Positions 44,132-54,498 of a DNA stretch of 64,000 bases are shown here, in pieces. Both the position numbers and the translations under genes were made by a program. Source of the stretch: Celeribacter sp. PS-C1 (GTDB lineage Bacteria; Pseudomonadota; Alphaproteobacteria; Rhodobacterales; Rhodobacteraceae); assembly GCF_019429625.1 (NCBI RefSeq), contig NZ_JAHXRW010000015.1, positions 1 through 64,000 of the forward strand, given 5' to 3'. How positions within the stretch are numbered: the first letter of the stretch is position 1; every line of letters begins with the position of its first letter. A model generated the notes under the pieces. That model did not search any database, was not told where the DNA came from, and worked only from the letters and a program-made list of their open reading frames with translations.

Positions 44132-45427
44132 TTAGCGGTCTTCGACATTTACATAGGGACGTTCGGTCGCGCCGGTGTAGAGCTGACGCGGACGGCCGAT
44201 TTTCATTGCCGGATCCTCGATCTGCTCTTTCCACTGGGAAATCCAGCCGACGGTGCGCGACAGCGCGAAGATCGGGGTGAACATCGCAGTCGGGAAGCCC
44301 ATGGCCTCCAGGATGATACCGGAATAGAAGTCGACGTTCGGGAAGAGTTTCTTCTCCGCGAAATACGGATCGGCCAGAGCGGCTTTCTCAAGCTCTTTGG
44401 CGACCTGCAGCGTCGGGTTGTTTTCCACGCCCAGAAGCTCAAGCACCTCGTCGGCGGACTGTTTCATCACGGTCGCGCGCGGGTCGAAGTTTTTGTAGAC
44501 GCGGTGACCGAAGCCCATCAGACGGAACGGATCGTTCTTGTCTTTCGCGCGGGCGATGAATTCCGGGATACGATCCACGGAGCCGATTTCACGCAGCATC
44601 TCGAGACATGCTTGGTTCGCACCACCGTGTGCCGGCCCCCAGAGACAGGCGATACCAGCGGCGATACAGGCAAACGGGTTCGCACCAGAAGAGGACGCCA
44701 AACGCACGGTCGAGGTCGAGGCGTTCTGCTCGTGGTCGGCGTGGAGCGTAAAGATACGGTCCATAGCGCGCGACAGGATCGGGTTGACCTCATAGTCTTC
44801 CGCCGGGACGGAGAAACACATGTTGAGGAAGTTCGACGCGTAGTCAAGGTTGTTGCGCGGATACACAAACGGCTGACCGATGGTGTATTTATAGGCCATC
44901 GCAGCGATCGTCGGCATTTTCGCGATCAAACGGATAGTCGCTACTTCGCGCTGATGCGCGTCAGAGATGTCGATGGAATCGTGGTAGAAGGCGGACATGG
45001 CGCCAACCACACCAACCATGATCGCCATCGGGTGGGCGTCACGACGGAAACCGGTGAAGAATTTGAGCATCTGCTCGTGCACCATGGTGTGATGCGTCAC
45101 GAGGCTCTCGAATTTCTCCATCTCGGCGGCCGTCGGCAGTTCCCCGTACAGCAGCAGGAAGCAGACTTCGAGGAAATGCGATTTTTCGGCCAGATCGCCG
45201 ATCGTGTAACCGCGGTGCAGAAGAATGCCTGCGTCGCCATCAATATAGGTGATCGCGCTTTCGCAAGACGCCGTGGAGGTGAAGCCCGGGTCATAAGTGA
45301 ACACGCCAGCCTGGCCATAAAGCTTACGGATATCGAGAACATCCGGGCCCGCGGTGGGGGAGTAAACGGGAAGATCGTAGGTCTGTCCGTCAAGCGAAAG
45401 GGTCGCGGTTTTCTGAGTGTCTGCCAT
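44132..45427 (-). CDS. gltA: Citrate synthase
   Basis: Condenses acetyl-CoA and oxaloacetate in the TCA cycle. The 431-residue type II enzyme contains [26 protein letters not shown] and [11 protein letters not shown]. The ATG at 45427 follows GAAGGAA. An in-frame extension upstream is GC-rich leader sequence. Confidence 0.96.
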   Translation of the reverse strand: MADTQKTATLSLDGQTYDLPVYSPTAGPDVLDIRKLYGQAGVFTYDPGFTSTASCESAITYIDGDAGILLHRGYTIGDLAEKSHFLEVCFLLLYGELPTAAEMEKFESLVTHHTMVHEQMLKFFTGFRRDAHPMAIMVGVVGAMSAFYHDSIDISDAHQREVATIRLIAKMPTIAAMAYKYTIGQPFVYPRNNLDYASNFLNMCFSVPAEDYEVNPILSRAMDRIFTLHADHEQNASTSTVRLASSSGANPFACIAAGIACLWGPAHGGANQACLEMLREIGSVDRIPEFIARAKDKNDPFRLMGFGHRVYKNFDPRATVMKQSADEVLELLGVENNPTLQVAKELEKAALADPYFAEKKLFPNVDFYSGIILEAMGFPTAMFTPIFALSRTVGWISQWKEQIEDPAMKIGRPRQLYTGATERPYVNVEDR

Positions 45428-45753
45428 CGTCGTTCCTTCGGTTGTCAGCGGTGCCTCCATCGCGGTGAATGCGCGATGCAGTCGCTGGTGGTCTGGCGGG
45501 CGCCCGGGCGTATCCCGGACATCCTTTGGGCTTTGGACCCGCATCTGGGTCCTTTGTCTGGCCTATGGTCCGGAAGGCACGAGCGCCCCCGGACCTTTCT
45601 TGGCCCGAACCGAAGCGCAGTCGCCCCGGTCGCAAATTTCTAACCCCGCGCCTTAAACCGCCCTCTAGGAACGTCCCGGTCGCATGCGCCCTCACTGGGC
45701 GCTATTGAGACTGGGTTGGCACAGTCAGGCAAGGTCAGAAACGACCTCACCCC
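45428..45753. other. gltA leader and gltX end spacer
   Basis: 326 bases with no gene; the gltA promoter and leader should lie here. GC-rich short hairpins occur but no known riboswitch or clear terminator was recognised. Confidence 0.4.
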
Positions 45754-47196
45754 TTAATCTTGCGTCGCTTGCTCCGAAATCAAAGCCCGGAAATCTTCGA
45801 TCCGCGCGAGAGTTTCCTCTCGGCCGAGGACCAACATCATGTCGAGGACACTGGGTGTGACAGCGCGACCTGCGAGGGCGGATCTCAAAGGCCCGGCGAC
45901 TTTCCCGAACCCAAGCTCCAGCGTCTCCATCACGCGGCCAACCGCCTCCTCCAATGCGTTGCGCTCCCAGCTAGCATTTTGCAGGTGCGGCGTCAATTCT
46001 TCCAGTATACCGTTGGATACAGAAACCACTTGTTTTTGCGCTTTCTCATCCATGGCCACCGGACGGGACACCAATGCAAATTGTGCTTTTTCAATGAGTT
46101 GCGGGTAGGTTTTGGCCGATCCTTTCAGGAAGGAGAGGGACTCTGAAAGACGCGATTTTTGCTCTGGAAGCAGCGCGTCGGAGCCCGAAGCCTCAAGGTA
46201 TCCATCGATTTCGCTCAAGATTTCATCGTCCACCAGAATTGCGATATGCTGGCCACAGATATTCTCAAGTTTCTTGGTGTCAAATCGGGCAGGGGCCTTG
46301 TTGATTCCATCGAGATCGAACCACTCCATCGCCTGCGCGTCGGTGAAGAATTCGTCATCGCCGTGGGACCAGCCCAGACGCGCCAGATAGTTGCGCATGC
46401 CAGACGCCGGATAGCCCATGGCCTGATATTCCTTAACGCCGACCGCGCCGTGACGTTTCGACATTTTCTTACCATCAGGGCCGAAAATCAGCGGAATATG
46501 CGCGTAAACCGGCAGCGGCCAGCCCATCGCCTCATAGATCGTCATTTGGCGCGCGGCATTGGCCAGGTGGTCATCGCCCCGGATCACATGGGTTACGCCC
46601 ATATCATGGTCATCGACAACAACAGCCAGCATGTAGGTCGGTGTGCCATCCGAGCGTAACAGGATCATGTCGTCGAGCTGATCGTTCTGAAACGTCACGT
46701 CGCCTTGCACCTTATCCGCCACCACGGTCGAACCTTCGCGCGGCGCCTTGACGCGGATCACATAGGGCGCATCCGGGTAGGTCGACGGGTCCGCATCGCG
46801 CCAGGGCGAGCGATAGAGCGTGCTTTCCTTCTTGGCGCGGGCCTCTTCGCGAAAGGCTTCAATCTCTTCTTGCGTGGCAAAACATTTGTAGGCCTTGCCG
46901 TTCGCCAACATCTCGCGGGCCACTTCGGCGTGACGCTCTGCGCGCTCGAACTGGCTCACCGCCTCGCCATCGTAATCGAGCCCAAGCCAGGCCATGCCGT
47001 CGAGAATCCCCTGCGTCGCCTCGGGCGTCGAGCGCGCGCGATCGGTGTCTTCGATCCGAAGCAGGAACTTTCCACCGCGACCGCGGGCATAGAGCCATGA
47101 GAACAGCGCCGTGCGGGCGGTGCCGATGTGCATGTCGCCGGTGGGCGATGGGGCGATGCGGGTGACGACGGGCGTTTGGGAAGCGGCTTCGGACAT
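45754..47196 (-). CDS. gltX: Glutamyl-tRNA synthetase
   Basis: Charges tRNA-Glu (and often tRNA-Gln in these bacteria). The 480-residue class I synthetase shows the HIGH-type motif [13 protein letters not shown] near 22, [15 protein letters not shown] with the KMSKS-type loop, and the helical anticodon-binding C-terminus. Many Rhodobacteraceae carry two gltX genes. Confidence 0.95.
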   Translation of the reverse strand: MSEAASQTPVVTRIAPSPTGDMHIGTARTALFSWLYARGRGGKFLLRIEDTDRARSTPEATQGILDGMAWLGLDYDGEAVSQFERAERHAEVAREMLANGKAYKCFATQEEIEAFREEARAKKESTLYRSPWRDADPSTYPDAPYVIRVKAPREGSTVVADKVQGDVTFQNDQLDDMILLRSDGTPTYMLAVVVDDHDMGVTHVIRGDDHLANAARQMTIYEAMGWPLPVYAHIPLIFGPDGKKMSKRHGAVGVKEYQAMGYPASGMRNYLARLGWSHGDDEFFTDAQAMEWFDLDGINKAPARFDTKKLENICGQHIAILVDDEILSEIDGYLEASGSDALLPEQKSRLSESLSFLKGSAKTYPQLIEKAQFALVSRPVAMDEKAQKQVVSVSNGILEELTPHLQNASWERNALEEAVGRVMETLELGFGKVAGPLRSALAGRAVTPSVLDMMLVLGREETLARIEDFRALISEQATQD

Positions 47197-47203
47197 GGGG
47201 AAA

Positions 47204-47218
47204 TTAACCCTTTAGTAA
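47204..47218. promoter_or_regulatory. CtrA-like box upstream of comEC
   Basis: TTAA-N7-GTAA (TTAACCCTTTAGTAA), three of four bases right in the second half. It is 60-74 bases before the comEC start and only 8 bases from gltX. In Rhodobacter capsulatus, comEC and other DNA-uptake genes need CtrA. Confidence 0.35.
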
Positions 47219-47277
47219 CCATGTTGGCAGATGATTTTCGTCACCGGGCATAAGCGAAGGCGGAAGGGGAAACAAGG

Positions 47278-49439
47278 GTGCGCGCCCTCACGAGACTTGT
47301 ACAGATCCCCCTCGACATCGTCGATGGACAACACGGGCGTTTGTTCCTGTGGCTGCCCGTGTGCTTTGGCACGGGCGCGGGGCTGTTCTTCGCCCAGTCG
47401 CTTGAACCCTCTCGCGTGCTTCTCTTGACATTGGCAGTGCTGAGTCTTCTGACCGCGCTGCTCCTGATCAAAACACCGCCCCGCGTGGCGCCTCTTTTGG
47501 TCGCGGCGCTGGCCGTCACTTTGGGCTTTCTATCCGCGGGTCTGCGCACCCAACTGGTGGCCGAACCCGTTCTGACATTCCGCTACTACGGCCCCGTTGA
47601 GGGACGGGTGATCAAGATCGACCGCTCCGCCTCCGACGCCCTGCGCCTGACCCTTGATCAAGTCACCCTGCGCGATTTTGCGTCCTCTCGCACTCCCGCG
47701 CGGGTCCGCATCTCGCTTCATGGCTCGCAAGATTTTGTGACACCCGAGCCCGGGCTCCGCCTTGCCATGACCGCGCATCTCTCGCCGCCGCCCGGTCCCA
47801 CGGAACCCGGTGGGTTCGATTTCCAGCGCATGGCCTGGTTCGATCGTTTGGGCGCGGTGGGCTACACCCGCACGCCCGTCTTGCGCGCCGCAGAGGTCGA
47901 TCCCTCGCCGCTCTTGTGGGTGCATCGCCTGCGCCAGACGCTCTCGACATCGTTGCAAAACCAACTCCCCGGCGAGATCGGCGCCTTTGCTGCGGCGATC
48001 CTTACGGGTGACCGCTCCGGCATTTCGCAAGAGACCGCCGAGCACCTGAGAGGCGCGAACCTTTCGCATCTTTTGGCCATTTCAGGCCTGCACATGGGGC
48101 TTCTGACCGGCGCGGTGTTCTTTGCGCTGCGGCTCATGTTGGCGATGATCCCCGGTGCTGCGCTCAAATGGCCGTTGAAGAAACTCGCCGCCGGGGGTGC
48201 CTTGGCGGCAGGGGCCTTCTACCTCGCCCTGTCCGGCTTTAATGTGGCGACAGAGCGCGCCTTTGTCATGGTCTCCGTCATGCTCGTGGCGGTGCTTTTG
48301 GATCGTCAGGCCATTTCCTTGCGGGCCGTCGCCATCGCCGCCCTCATCCTTTTGGTCTTGCAACCCGAAGTGCTTCCCGAACCGGGCTTCCAGATGTCTT
48401 TCGCCGCCACCACGGCCCTCGTCGCGGTCTTCAGCCTCGTGCGGCGGATGAATCTCATGGTGCGTTGGCCGAACTGGCTCAGAGCGGTGGCAACTGTCAT
48501 TCTGTCCTCTGCCGTTGCGGGCATCGCCACTGCCCCAGTCGCCGCCGCGCATTTCAACCGGATCGCGGATTTCGGCTTGATCGCCAATGTCGCCGCCGTC
48601 CCGATCATGGGCGCGCTCGTGATGCCTGCTGCCATTGTGGCCGTGCTGCTCACGCCTTTCGGGCTCCAGGGCTTCGCTTTGTTCGTCATGGGTCTGGGCT
48701 TCGCTGGATTCTCTTTGTCGCCGAAACTGTGTCCTCTTGGGAGGGCGCCGTGAGCCGCATCGTCTCGCCGCCGCCCGCGACCTTGCCTTTGATCGCGCTG
48801 GGTGCCTTGTTCGTCATTCTTTGGCGCGGGCGCTGGCAAAATCTTGGCGTTCTGCCGGTCTGCGCCGGGCTTTTACTATGGGCGACACATGAGCGGCCTG
48901 CGCTTTTGATTTCTGACGATGGCGGTTTGGTGGGCCGGATGGCATCTGAGGGCCGCGCGCTGTCAAAGCCTAAAGGAGCGGGCTTTGCGGCCACTGTTTG
49001 GCTCGAAAACGATGGCGATGTTCCTGATCAGGCCATGGCCGCCCAACGTTCCATGCCCGCTTTGGATGTTGGGCCGGTTCGGGTGGTGCAAGTCACCGGG
49101 CGTGGTTGGCAAGAGGTGGCGCGGGAGGCTTGTGGGATTGCGGATCTGGTGATCCTCAACAAACTTTGGGAAGAGGAGAGGCCTGACGACTGTCTCTTGA
49201 TTGATCTCGGGTTTCTGCGAGAAAGCGGAGCTTTGGCATTGAGTGAGATGGACGGCGAGGTGCGGTTGCGCACCGCTTATGCCGTCTCCGGTGTGCGCTA
49301 TTGGAATACGCCCGCTTTGCGAGGAGAGAGGGGCGTGACGGCACGAGTGGCCCGTGCAGAGCGTTTGCCCGCTGCCATGGGGCTGTGGTTCGGTCAGACT
49401 GACGCGCAAGCGACGCGTTTCGCATTTGCCAAGCGCTAA
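47278..49439 (+). pseudogene. comEC: comEC/rec2 DNA-uptake channel gene with a one-base frameshift
   Basis: ComEC carries single-stranded DNA across the inner membrane during transformation and, in Rhodobacter, GTA uptake. From a GTG at 47278 the frame codes about 476 residues of Competence domain (GDRSGISQETAEHLRGANLS, then HLLAISGLHMG) up to MGLGFA at 48705. It then runs in a wrong frame to a stop at 48753. Stepping back one base at 48705 restores WILFVAETVSSWEG and continues 244 residues to 49437, including ALLISDDGGLVGRMASEGRA. A metallo-beta-lactamase domain is absent. Either a real one-base deletion or a sequence error explains the break. Confidence 0.8.
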
Positions 49440-49443
49440 AAGC

Positions 49444-49473
49444 AAAGCGCCGCACGGGAATGTGCGGCGCTTT
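49444..49473. terminator. Terminator between comEC and lexA
   Basis: A 12-base perfect stem AAAGCGCCGCAC / GTGCGGCGCTTT, serving both convergent genes. Confidence 0.9.
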
Positions 49474-49496
49474 CCGAGCGAACTCATTGAGTTGTG

Positions 49497-50210
49497 TCAG
49501 TAGCTTCGGATCAGACCGACCAGTTTGCCCTGCACCTCGACCATATCGGAGGGCAGCACACGGGTCTCAAACGCCGGGTTGGCGGCTTCGAGCGCAATCA
49601 TGTCGCCTTGGCGTTTGTAGCGTTTCAACGTGGTTTCGTAGCCTTCGACCATGGCAACGACGATGTCGCCGTCTTTGGCTTGGCTGGTTTCACGAATGAC
49701 CACGATGTCGCCATGGTTGATCCCGGCCTCGATCATGGATTCGCCTTTGACCTCAAGCGCATAGTGATTGCCGCGCCCCGAGAGCATAGACCCCGGCACT
49801 GCGACATTCACAGCACCGTCGGACACCGCCTCGATCGGAACACCAGCTGCGATTTTGCCCATGATCGGCAGGTTGATTGCGGTGACGGTCTCGATATCGA
49901 GCGCGGCTGCGGGCGGCGGGGTGTCCGGGCGGTCGCCATCGATCACACGCGGGCTGAACCCGCCAGAGGTCGGCGCCGAGGGCGCACCGCCGAGGCTCTC
50001 GGGCAGTTTCACGATCTCGATGGCACGCGCGCGATGCGCCAGACGACGAATAAACCCGCGTTCTTCGAGCGCGGTGATCAGCCGGTGAATGCCCGACTTG
50101 GAGCGCAGATCGAGCGCCTCTTTCATTTCGTCGAAAGACGGCGGCACCCCGTCACGCTGCATTCGTGTGTTGATGAACTCCAAAAGCTGGAGTTGCTTTT
50201 TCGTCAGCAT
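49497..50210 (-). CDS. lexA: LexA repressor
   Basis: Represses the SOS regulon and cleaves itself with RecA. At 237 residues it has an N-terminal winged HTH ([20 protein letters not shown]), the cleavage site Ala122-Gly123 in IAAGVPI, and a serine-lysine dyad at Ser158 (GESM) and Lys196 (TTLKRYKR). The ATG at 50210 is the family start; a long upstream frame is non-homologous. The triple SOS box lies 258 bases upstream. Confidence 0.95.
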   Translation of the reverse strand: MLTKKQLQLLEFINTRMQRDGVPPSFDEMKEALDLRSKSGIHRLITALEERGFIRRLAHRARAIEIVKLPESLGGAPSAPTSGGFSPRVIDGDRPDTPPPAAALDIETVTAINLPIMGKIAAGVPIEAVSDGAVNVAVPGSMLSGRGNHYALEVKGESMIEAGINHGDIVVIRETSQAKDGDIVVAMVEGYETTLKRYKRQGDMIALEAANPAFETRVLPSDMVEVQGKLVGLIRSY

Positions 50211-50674
50211 CGGCTCGTTCCTCTCGTCGCCCCGGTTTTGTCTCCCGGGGGTGTTTTCCGCTTCAATAGGCGCCTGACCCTTAGCCTCATGGTGGTCCGA
50301 AGACACCCAATGCACAGGGACCGGGGGAATCGCCCCCGATATACGCATTTTCGGCGGTCGGCCCGTCACCACATGCCCGTTTGGTCGCTCCTGCACCGCA
50401 ACGCTGCTGCGATGAAACCGTACAGGGCCGCCAGAATGGGTCAAACCCCAGATGGGTTTAGCTCTATGTTCTGATAATGTTCTACCGCTGTTCTCGAAAT
50501 GTGTCAATTGTCCTGTCCCTAATCCAACACGCGCGTCAAACGCTGCCTTTGCGCATGTGCCGCTATGATGCGGCGTTGCGCTGAGCTTGGCGGGAAGTTG
50601 GTTAAGGCGAGGTTAAAACGGAAATGTTGGGCGCAGGAATATGCACTGCGCTGCCCGTCAGGGTGGTTCGGGGC
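50211..50674. other. lexA leader and promoter spacer
   Basis: 464 bases between moeA and lexA. It contains the triple SOS box at 50468-50493 and then roughly 250 bases with no gene before the lexA start, which would be an unusually long leader. The leader is GC-rich with small hairpins. Confidence 0.5.
50468..50493. promoter_or_regulatory. Triple SOS box (LexA operator)
   Basis: Three GTTC repeats at 50468, 50479 and 50490, each separated by seven bases, giving two overlapping GTTC-N7-GTTC alphaproteobacterial LexA sites with 11-base period. It lies upstream of lexA and should serve autoregulation. Confidence 0.85.
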
Positions 50675-51847
50675 TTAGAGGGAGATCACATCCACCGTCT
50701 CGCCTACCTCACGCGCCGGATCATGCGGTGGGCGCACCAAAAGCGCGTTGGCGTTGGAAAGGATCGACAAAAGCGAGCTGTCCTGACGGGCGAAGGGCTG
50801 AACACCCTCTGCTGTCAAAATGGCGCGCATGTAATGTTCACGCGGGCCATTGTCAGACACGGGTTGCAACAGCACGGCTTTCTGGCGCGGCGCGGGTTGC
50901 GGGGGCAGCCCCTGAAGCGCGCCAATCACCGGCACCATGAACAGCTTAGCCGTGATCATCGCGGAGACCGGATTGCCGGGCAGGCCCAGCATCACGGTGT
51001 CTCCCAGACGCCCGGCCATCAGAGGTTTGCCGGGGCGCATGGCGACTTTGTAAAAGGCGCGTTCCATGCCCAGTTCTTCGACCACCTTGCCAACCAGATC
51101 GTGATCGCCCACCGAGGCACCGCCGATCGAGACGATCACATCCGCCTCCATCGCCATCTCGAAGGTCGCGCGCAGCAGGGTCATGTCATCGGGCGCAATC
51201 GGCAGCATGCGTGCGATGCCGCCCGCCTGTTCGACCATGGCGGCCAATCCAAAGGCGTTGGACGCAATGATTTGCGAGGGGCGGGGTGTTTCGCCCGGCA
51301 ACACCAATTCATCGCCCGTCGAAATGATCGCCACGACAGGACGACGCCCGACGGAAACCTCGGCATGGTTCATCGCGGCCAGAAGTGCGACGTCCTGCGG
51401 GGACAGGCGGCGGGGTGCAGACAGGCCATCTGTGGGGCCGAAATCATTGCCGGCGGGACGGATATTGCGATTGTCAGAGGGCGTGCAGGTGAGCGTGATG
51501 CGGTTGCCTTCGCGGGTGACGTCCTCTTGGATGATCACGCGGTCGGCGCCTGCGGGCAGGGGGGCACCGGTGAAAATCCGCACGGCGCTGCCTTGGCTCA
51601 CAGTGCCGGAAAACCCATGTCCGGCGGCACTTTCTCCAATCACCTCAAAACCCGCGCCCTCGGTAGTGTCGGCATCGCGCACCGCATAGCCGTCCATGGC
51701 GGAGGCATCAAAAGGCGGCTGCACCATACGCGCCATTGCGGTTTCGGCCAGAACCCGACCCGAGGCCGCGCGCAAAGGCACGGTCTCATTGTCCAATGGC
51801 GTGCAAAGCGCAAACAAATGCGCGAGGGCGTCCTGAACGGAAATCAT
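50675..51847 (-). CDS. moeA: Molybdopterin molybdenumtransferase
   Basis: Inserts molybdate into adenylated molybdopterin. The 390-residue protein shows FDASAMDGYAVRDAD, IFTGAPLPAGAD, the central STGDEL and SIGGASVGDHD, and GLPGNPVSAM. It provides cofactor for SoxC among others. It starts one base after moaC ends and is followed by the lexA promoter. Confidence 0.95.
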   Translation of the reverse strand: MISVQDALAHLFALCTPLDNETVPLRAASGRVLAETAMARMVQPPFDASAMDGYAVRDADTTEGAGFEVIGESAAGHGFSGTVSQGSAVRIFTGAPLPAGADRVIIQEDVTREGNRITLTCTPSDNRNIRPAGNDFGPTDGLSAPRRLSPQDVALLAAMNHAEVSVGRRPVVAIISTGDELVLPGETPRPSQIIASNAFGLAAMVEQAGGIARMLPIAPDDMTLLRATFEMAMEADVIVSIGGASVGDHDLVGKVVEELGMERAFYKVAMRPGKPLMAGRLGDTVMLGLPGNPVSAMITAKLFMVPVIGALQGLPPQPAPRQKAVLLQPVSDNGPREHYMRAILTAEGVQPFARQDSSLLSILSNANALLVRPPHDPAREVGETVDVISL

Positions 51848-51848
51848 G

Positions 51849-52325
51849 TCAGTCTCTCTCGTAGATGCCGGATTTGCCGCCTTCTTTGCGCAAGAGCCGT
51901 GTCTGGACGATCTCCATGCCCTTCTCGGCGGCTTTGAGCATGTCGTAGACGGTCAGCGCCGCGACGCTGGCGGCGGTCAGGGCTTCCATCTCGACACCCG
52001 TTTGACCAGAGGTCTTGACGGTGGCGCGAATGCGAATGCCCGGCAAGGTGGCGTCCGGTTCCAGATCGAGCGTCACCTTGGTGATCGGCAGCGGGTGGCA
52101 CAGCGGGATCAGATCAGAAGTGCGTTTCGCCCCCATGATGCCCGCCAGTCTCGCGACTCCCAGAACATCGCCCTTTTTCGCCGTGCCTTCGGTGACGAGC
52201 GCCAGCGTTTCCGGCGTCATCTTCACGGCGCTTTCGGCGGTGGCGAGGCGGTCAGTCACCGCCTTGTCCGACACATCGACCATATGGGCGTTGCCCTCCC
52301 CGTCGAAATGCGTGAGCTCCGCCAT
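51849..52325 (-). CDS. moaC: Cyclic pyranopterin monophosphate synthase accessory protein
   Basis: Second step of molybdopterin synthesis, forming cyclic pyranopterin monophosphate. At 158 residues it has [36 protein letters not shown] and the C-terminal GKSG segment. Its start overlaps the trpC stop (TGATG) and its stop abuts moeA, so the three genes form one operon. Confidence 0.95.
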   Translation of the reverse strand: MAELTHFDGEGNAHMVDVSDKAVTDRLATAESAVKMTPETLALVTEGTAKKGDVLGVARLAGIMGAKRTSDLIPLCHPLPITKVTLDLEPDATLPGIRIRATVKTSGQTGVEMEALTAASVAALTVYDMLKAAEKGMEIVQTRLLRKEGGKSGIYERD

Positions 52326-53125
52326 CAGGCTGGCACCGGATTGGCAAGCAACGCGCGGGTCGCGGCCTCAACATCGTCCTGACGCATCAGGCTTTCGCCG
52401 ATGAGGAAACAGCGCGCGCCGTAGTCGGCCATATCGGCGAGGTCTTGGGGCGTGAACAGCCCGCTTTCGCAGACCAGCGTCCGATCCGCAGGCGACAGTT
52501 TCGACAGCTCACGCGTGGTGTCGAGTGTCGTCTCAAAGGTCTTCAGGTTGCGGTTGTTGACCCCCAGCAGCGGGGATTTGAGTTTCAACGCCCGCTCCAG
52601 CTCCTTGGCATCATGCACCTCGATCAGCACATCCATGCCGTAGCCAAAGGCCGCGTCTTCCAATTCGGCGGCCAGCCCGTCTTCGACGGAGGCCATGATG
52701 ATAAGGATTGCGTCGGCGCCCCAAGCGCGGGCCTCGGCCACCTGATAGGTGTCATACATGAAGTCTTTGCGCAGCACCGGGAGCGAGACCTCGGCGCGGG
52801 CCTGTTTCAAAAACTCCGGCGAGCCTTGGAACGACGGCGTGTCGGTCAGGACGGACAAGCACGTCGCACCGCCGGCCTCATAGGCGCGGGCGATGGCGGG
52901 CGGGTTGAAATCCGGGCGGATGAGGCCCTTGGACGGGGAGGCCTTTTTGACCTCCGCGATCAGGCCGTAGCCTGTGCGCGCGGCGGATTGCAATGCGGTG
53001 GCAAAGCCTCGCGTGGGGCTTTGCTCGGCGGCCTGCGCCTCAAGATCGTAAAGCGCCACGGCGGCTTTCGCGCTGGCGACTTCTTCGAGCTTATAGGCTT
53101 TGATTTTATCGAGAACATTGGACAT
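52325..53125 (-). CDS. trpC: Indole-3-glycerol phosphate synthase
   Basis: Closes the indole ring in tryptophan synthesis. The 266-residue TIM barrel contains [41 protein letters not shown] and [10 protein letters not shown]. The ATG at 53125 lies at the edge of the inserted block, and the divergent spacer (53126-53341) must supply a promoter because trpD, normally its upstream neighbour, is 10.4 kb away and ends in a terminator. Confidence 0.95.
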   Translation of the reverse strand: MSNVLDKIKAYKLEEVASAKAAVALYDLEAQAAEQSPTRGFATALQSAARTGYGLIAEVKKASPSKGLIRPDFNPPAIARAYEAGGATCLSVLTDTPSFQGSPEFLKQARAEVSLPVLRKDFMYDTYQVAEARAWGADAILIIMASVEDGLAAELEDAAFGYGMDVLIEVHDAKELERALKLKSPLLGVNNRNLKTFETTLDTTRELSKLSPADRTLVCESGLFTPQDLADMADYGARCFLIGESLMRQDDVEAATRALLANPVPA

Positions 53126-53341
53126 GCGCACTTGATACAGGGCGGCGCGAAGTAAGGGAAGATGGCAATGGTGTAGAGACACAGAGGGATTATTGAGAAC
53201 ATATTGAGGATAGTCATTCAACAATAAGACCATTTTGTTGTTAGTTTGGATTTCGTAATCTCTATTCATCGAAGGGGCGCAACACCGCAAACCTTTCGCA
53301 ACCAAATGAAAACGTTACAAAATACAGCTTGGAGATCACCC

Positions 53342-54379
53342 ATGTTCCGCATCAAAACGCTCACCTCCGCTCTGGCGCTCGGTCTTGCTCTGGCAACGCC
53401 CTCCTTCGCACAAGGTATTCAGGAAGCCCCCTCGACGGTCGGTGCCACCTATGTCGCCGAATCCGCCACCGATGCCCTCGCACCGGGCGAGAAAATCGAA
53501 AACCTCTACACCAAGAACGTTTCTCAGGACTACATCCTGCAAAAGCTGACGGACCGCGTGTATTTCTACCAGCGTCAGTTCTACGGCACGATCTTTTACG
53601 TCGGTGACGAAGGCGTCCTGATGATCGACGCGCTCGAAGGCCGCGCTGACACGCTCAAAGCCGCCGTTGCCGAGGTGACCGACCTGCCGATCACCGCGAT
53701 CCTCTACTCCCACGACCACGCCGACCACATCGCCGATGCTGGCAAGCTTCTGGAGAGCTTCCCCGATGCCCGTGTCATTGCGACCGACGCCACCGTGGAA
53801 GTGATGGGTGAGACCGGCTCCAACATTCCGAGCCCGACAGAGATCATCCCCTCGGACGTCAACAGCTTTGCGTTTGAGGACATGACCGTTCGCGTTGTGC
53901 CCTTCGCCGAGACCGCCCATGCTCATGACCACGCCATGTATGTGCTCGAAGGCACCGGCGTTGTGCATGTGCCGGACGTGATCAACCCGGATCAGCCGCC
54001 GTTCTGGTCCTTTGCAGGCGCCGAAGGCTACATGGGATATTCCGACATGATCGACCACATCGGCGATCTGGAATGGGACTACCTGTCGGGTGGCCACGGC
54101 AACGTCGGTTCGCGCGCTGATGTGGAGTTCTATCAGACCTTCCTCGACGATCTCGAAGCCGCCGTTGGTGAAGCACTTGGCAACGTGCCGTGGGGTGCCG
54201 GTATCGAGGCTCCCGAAGAGCTGAACGCCCACACCGCGTATCTGTCGAACTGGATCGCAGAGGTCGGCAAATACGCCACCAACGTGCTGCGTCCGAAATA
54301 CGGTGAGTACTACGGGTTCGAATACGCCACGCCGAAGAACGCCGAACTCGTGGGCATGTACATGTTCTCCTACCGCTAA
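53342..54379 (+). CDS. Secreted metallo-beta-lactamase-fold hydrolase
   Basis: A 345-residue periplasmic protein with a signal peptide (cut after SFA, residue 23) and the zinc-binding motif SHDHADH (His124, His126, Asp128, His129). Further ligands are probably in TAHAHDH and the GGHGNVG loop. Family members hydrolyse many esters, thioesters and sulfates; the substrate is not predictable. It stands alone on the plus strand ahead of a perfect terminator and opposite a P450 gene. Confidence 0.82.
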   Translation: MFRIKTLTSALALGLALATPSFAQGIQEAPSTVGATYVAESATDALAPGEKIENLYTKNVSQDYILQKLTDRVYFYQRQFYGTIFYVGDEGVLMIDALEGRADTLKAAVAEVTDLPITAILYSHDHADHIADAGKLLESFPDARVIATDATVEVMGETGSNIPSPTEIIPSDVNSFAFEDMTVRVVPFAETAHAHDHAMYVLEGTGVVHVPDVINPDQPPFWSFAGAEGYMGYSDMIDHIGDLEWDYLSGGHGNVGSRADVEFYQTFLDDLEAAVGEALGNVPWGAGIEAPEELNAHTAYLSNWIAEVGKYATNVLRPKYGEYYGFEYATPKNAELVGMYMFSYR

Positions 54380-54441
54380 GGCGGGCCACTTATCAGGCAC
54401 CTCTTTGGTCACGGACCAGGGCCAGAGGGGTTAAAACAAAG

Positions 54442-54474
54442 ACGCACCGGGAGACGATCCCGGTGCGTTTTTTG
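54442..54474 (+). terminator. Terminator after the metallo-hydrolase
   Basis: An 11-base perfect stem ACGCACCGGGA / TCCCGGTGCGT with GACGA loop and six T. Confidence 0.92.
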
Positions 54475-54498
54475 TTTGGTCTTAAATGTTTGCGTGGA

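Noticed and set aside
43934-45643. A 569-codon plus-strand frame across gltA
   Set aside because: Antisense to citrate synthase; composition and absence of motifs mark it as a shadow.
47278-49439. Reading comEC as two separate genes
   Set aside because: The second frame's own start codon lies inside the first domain and the two halves join into one ComEC-like protein by a one-base step.
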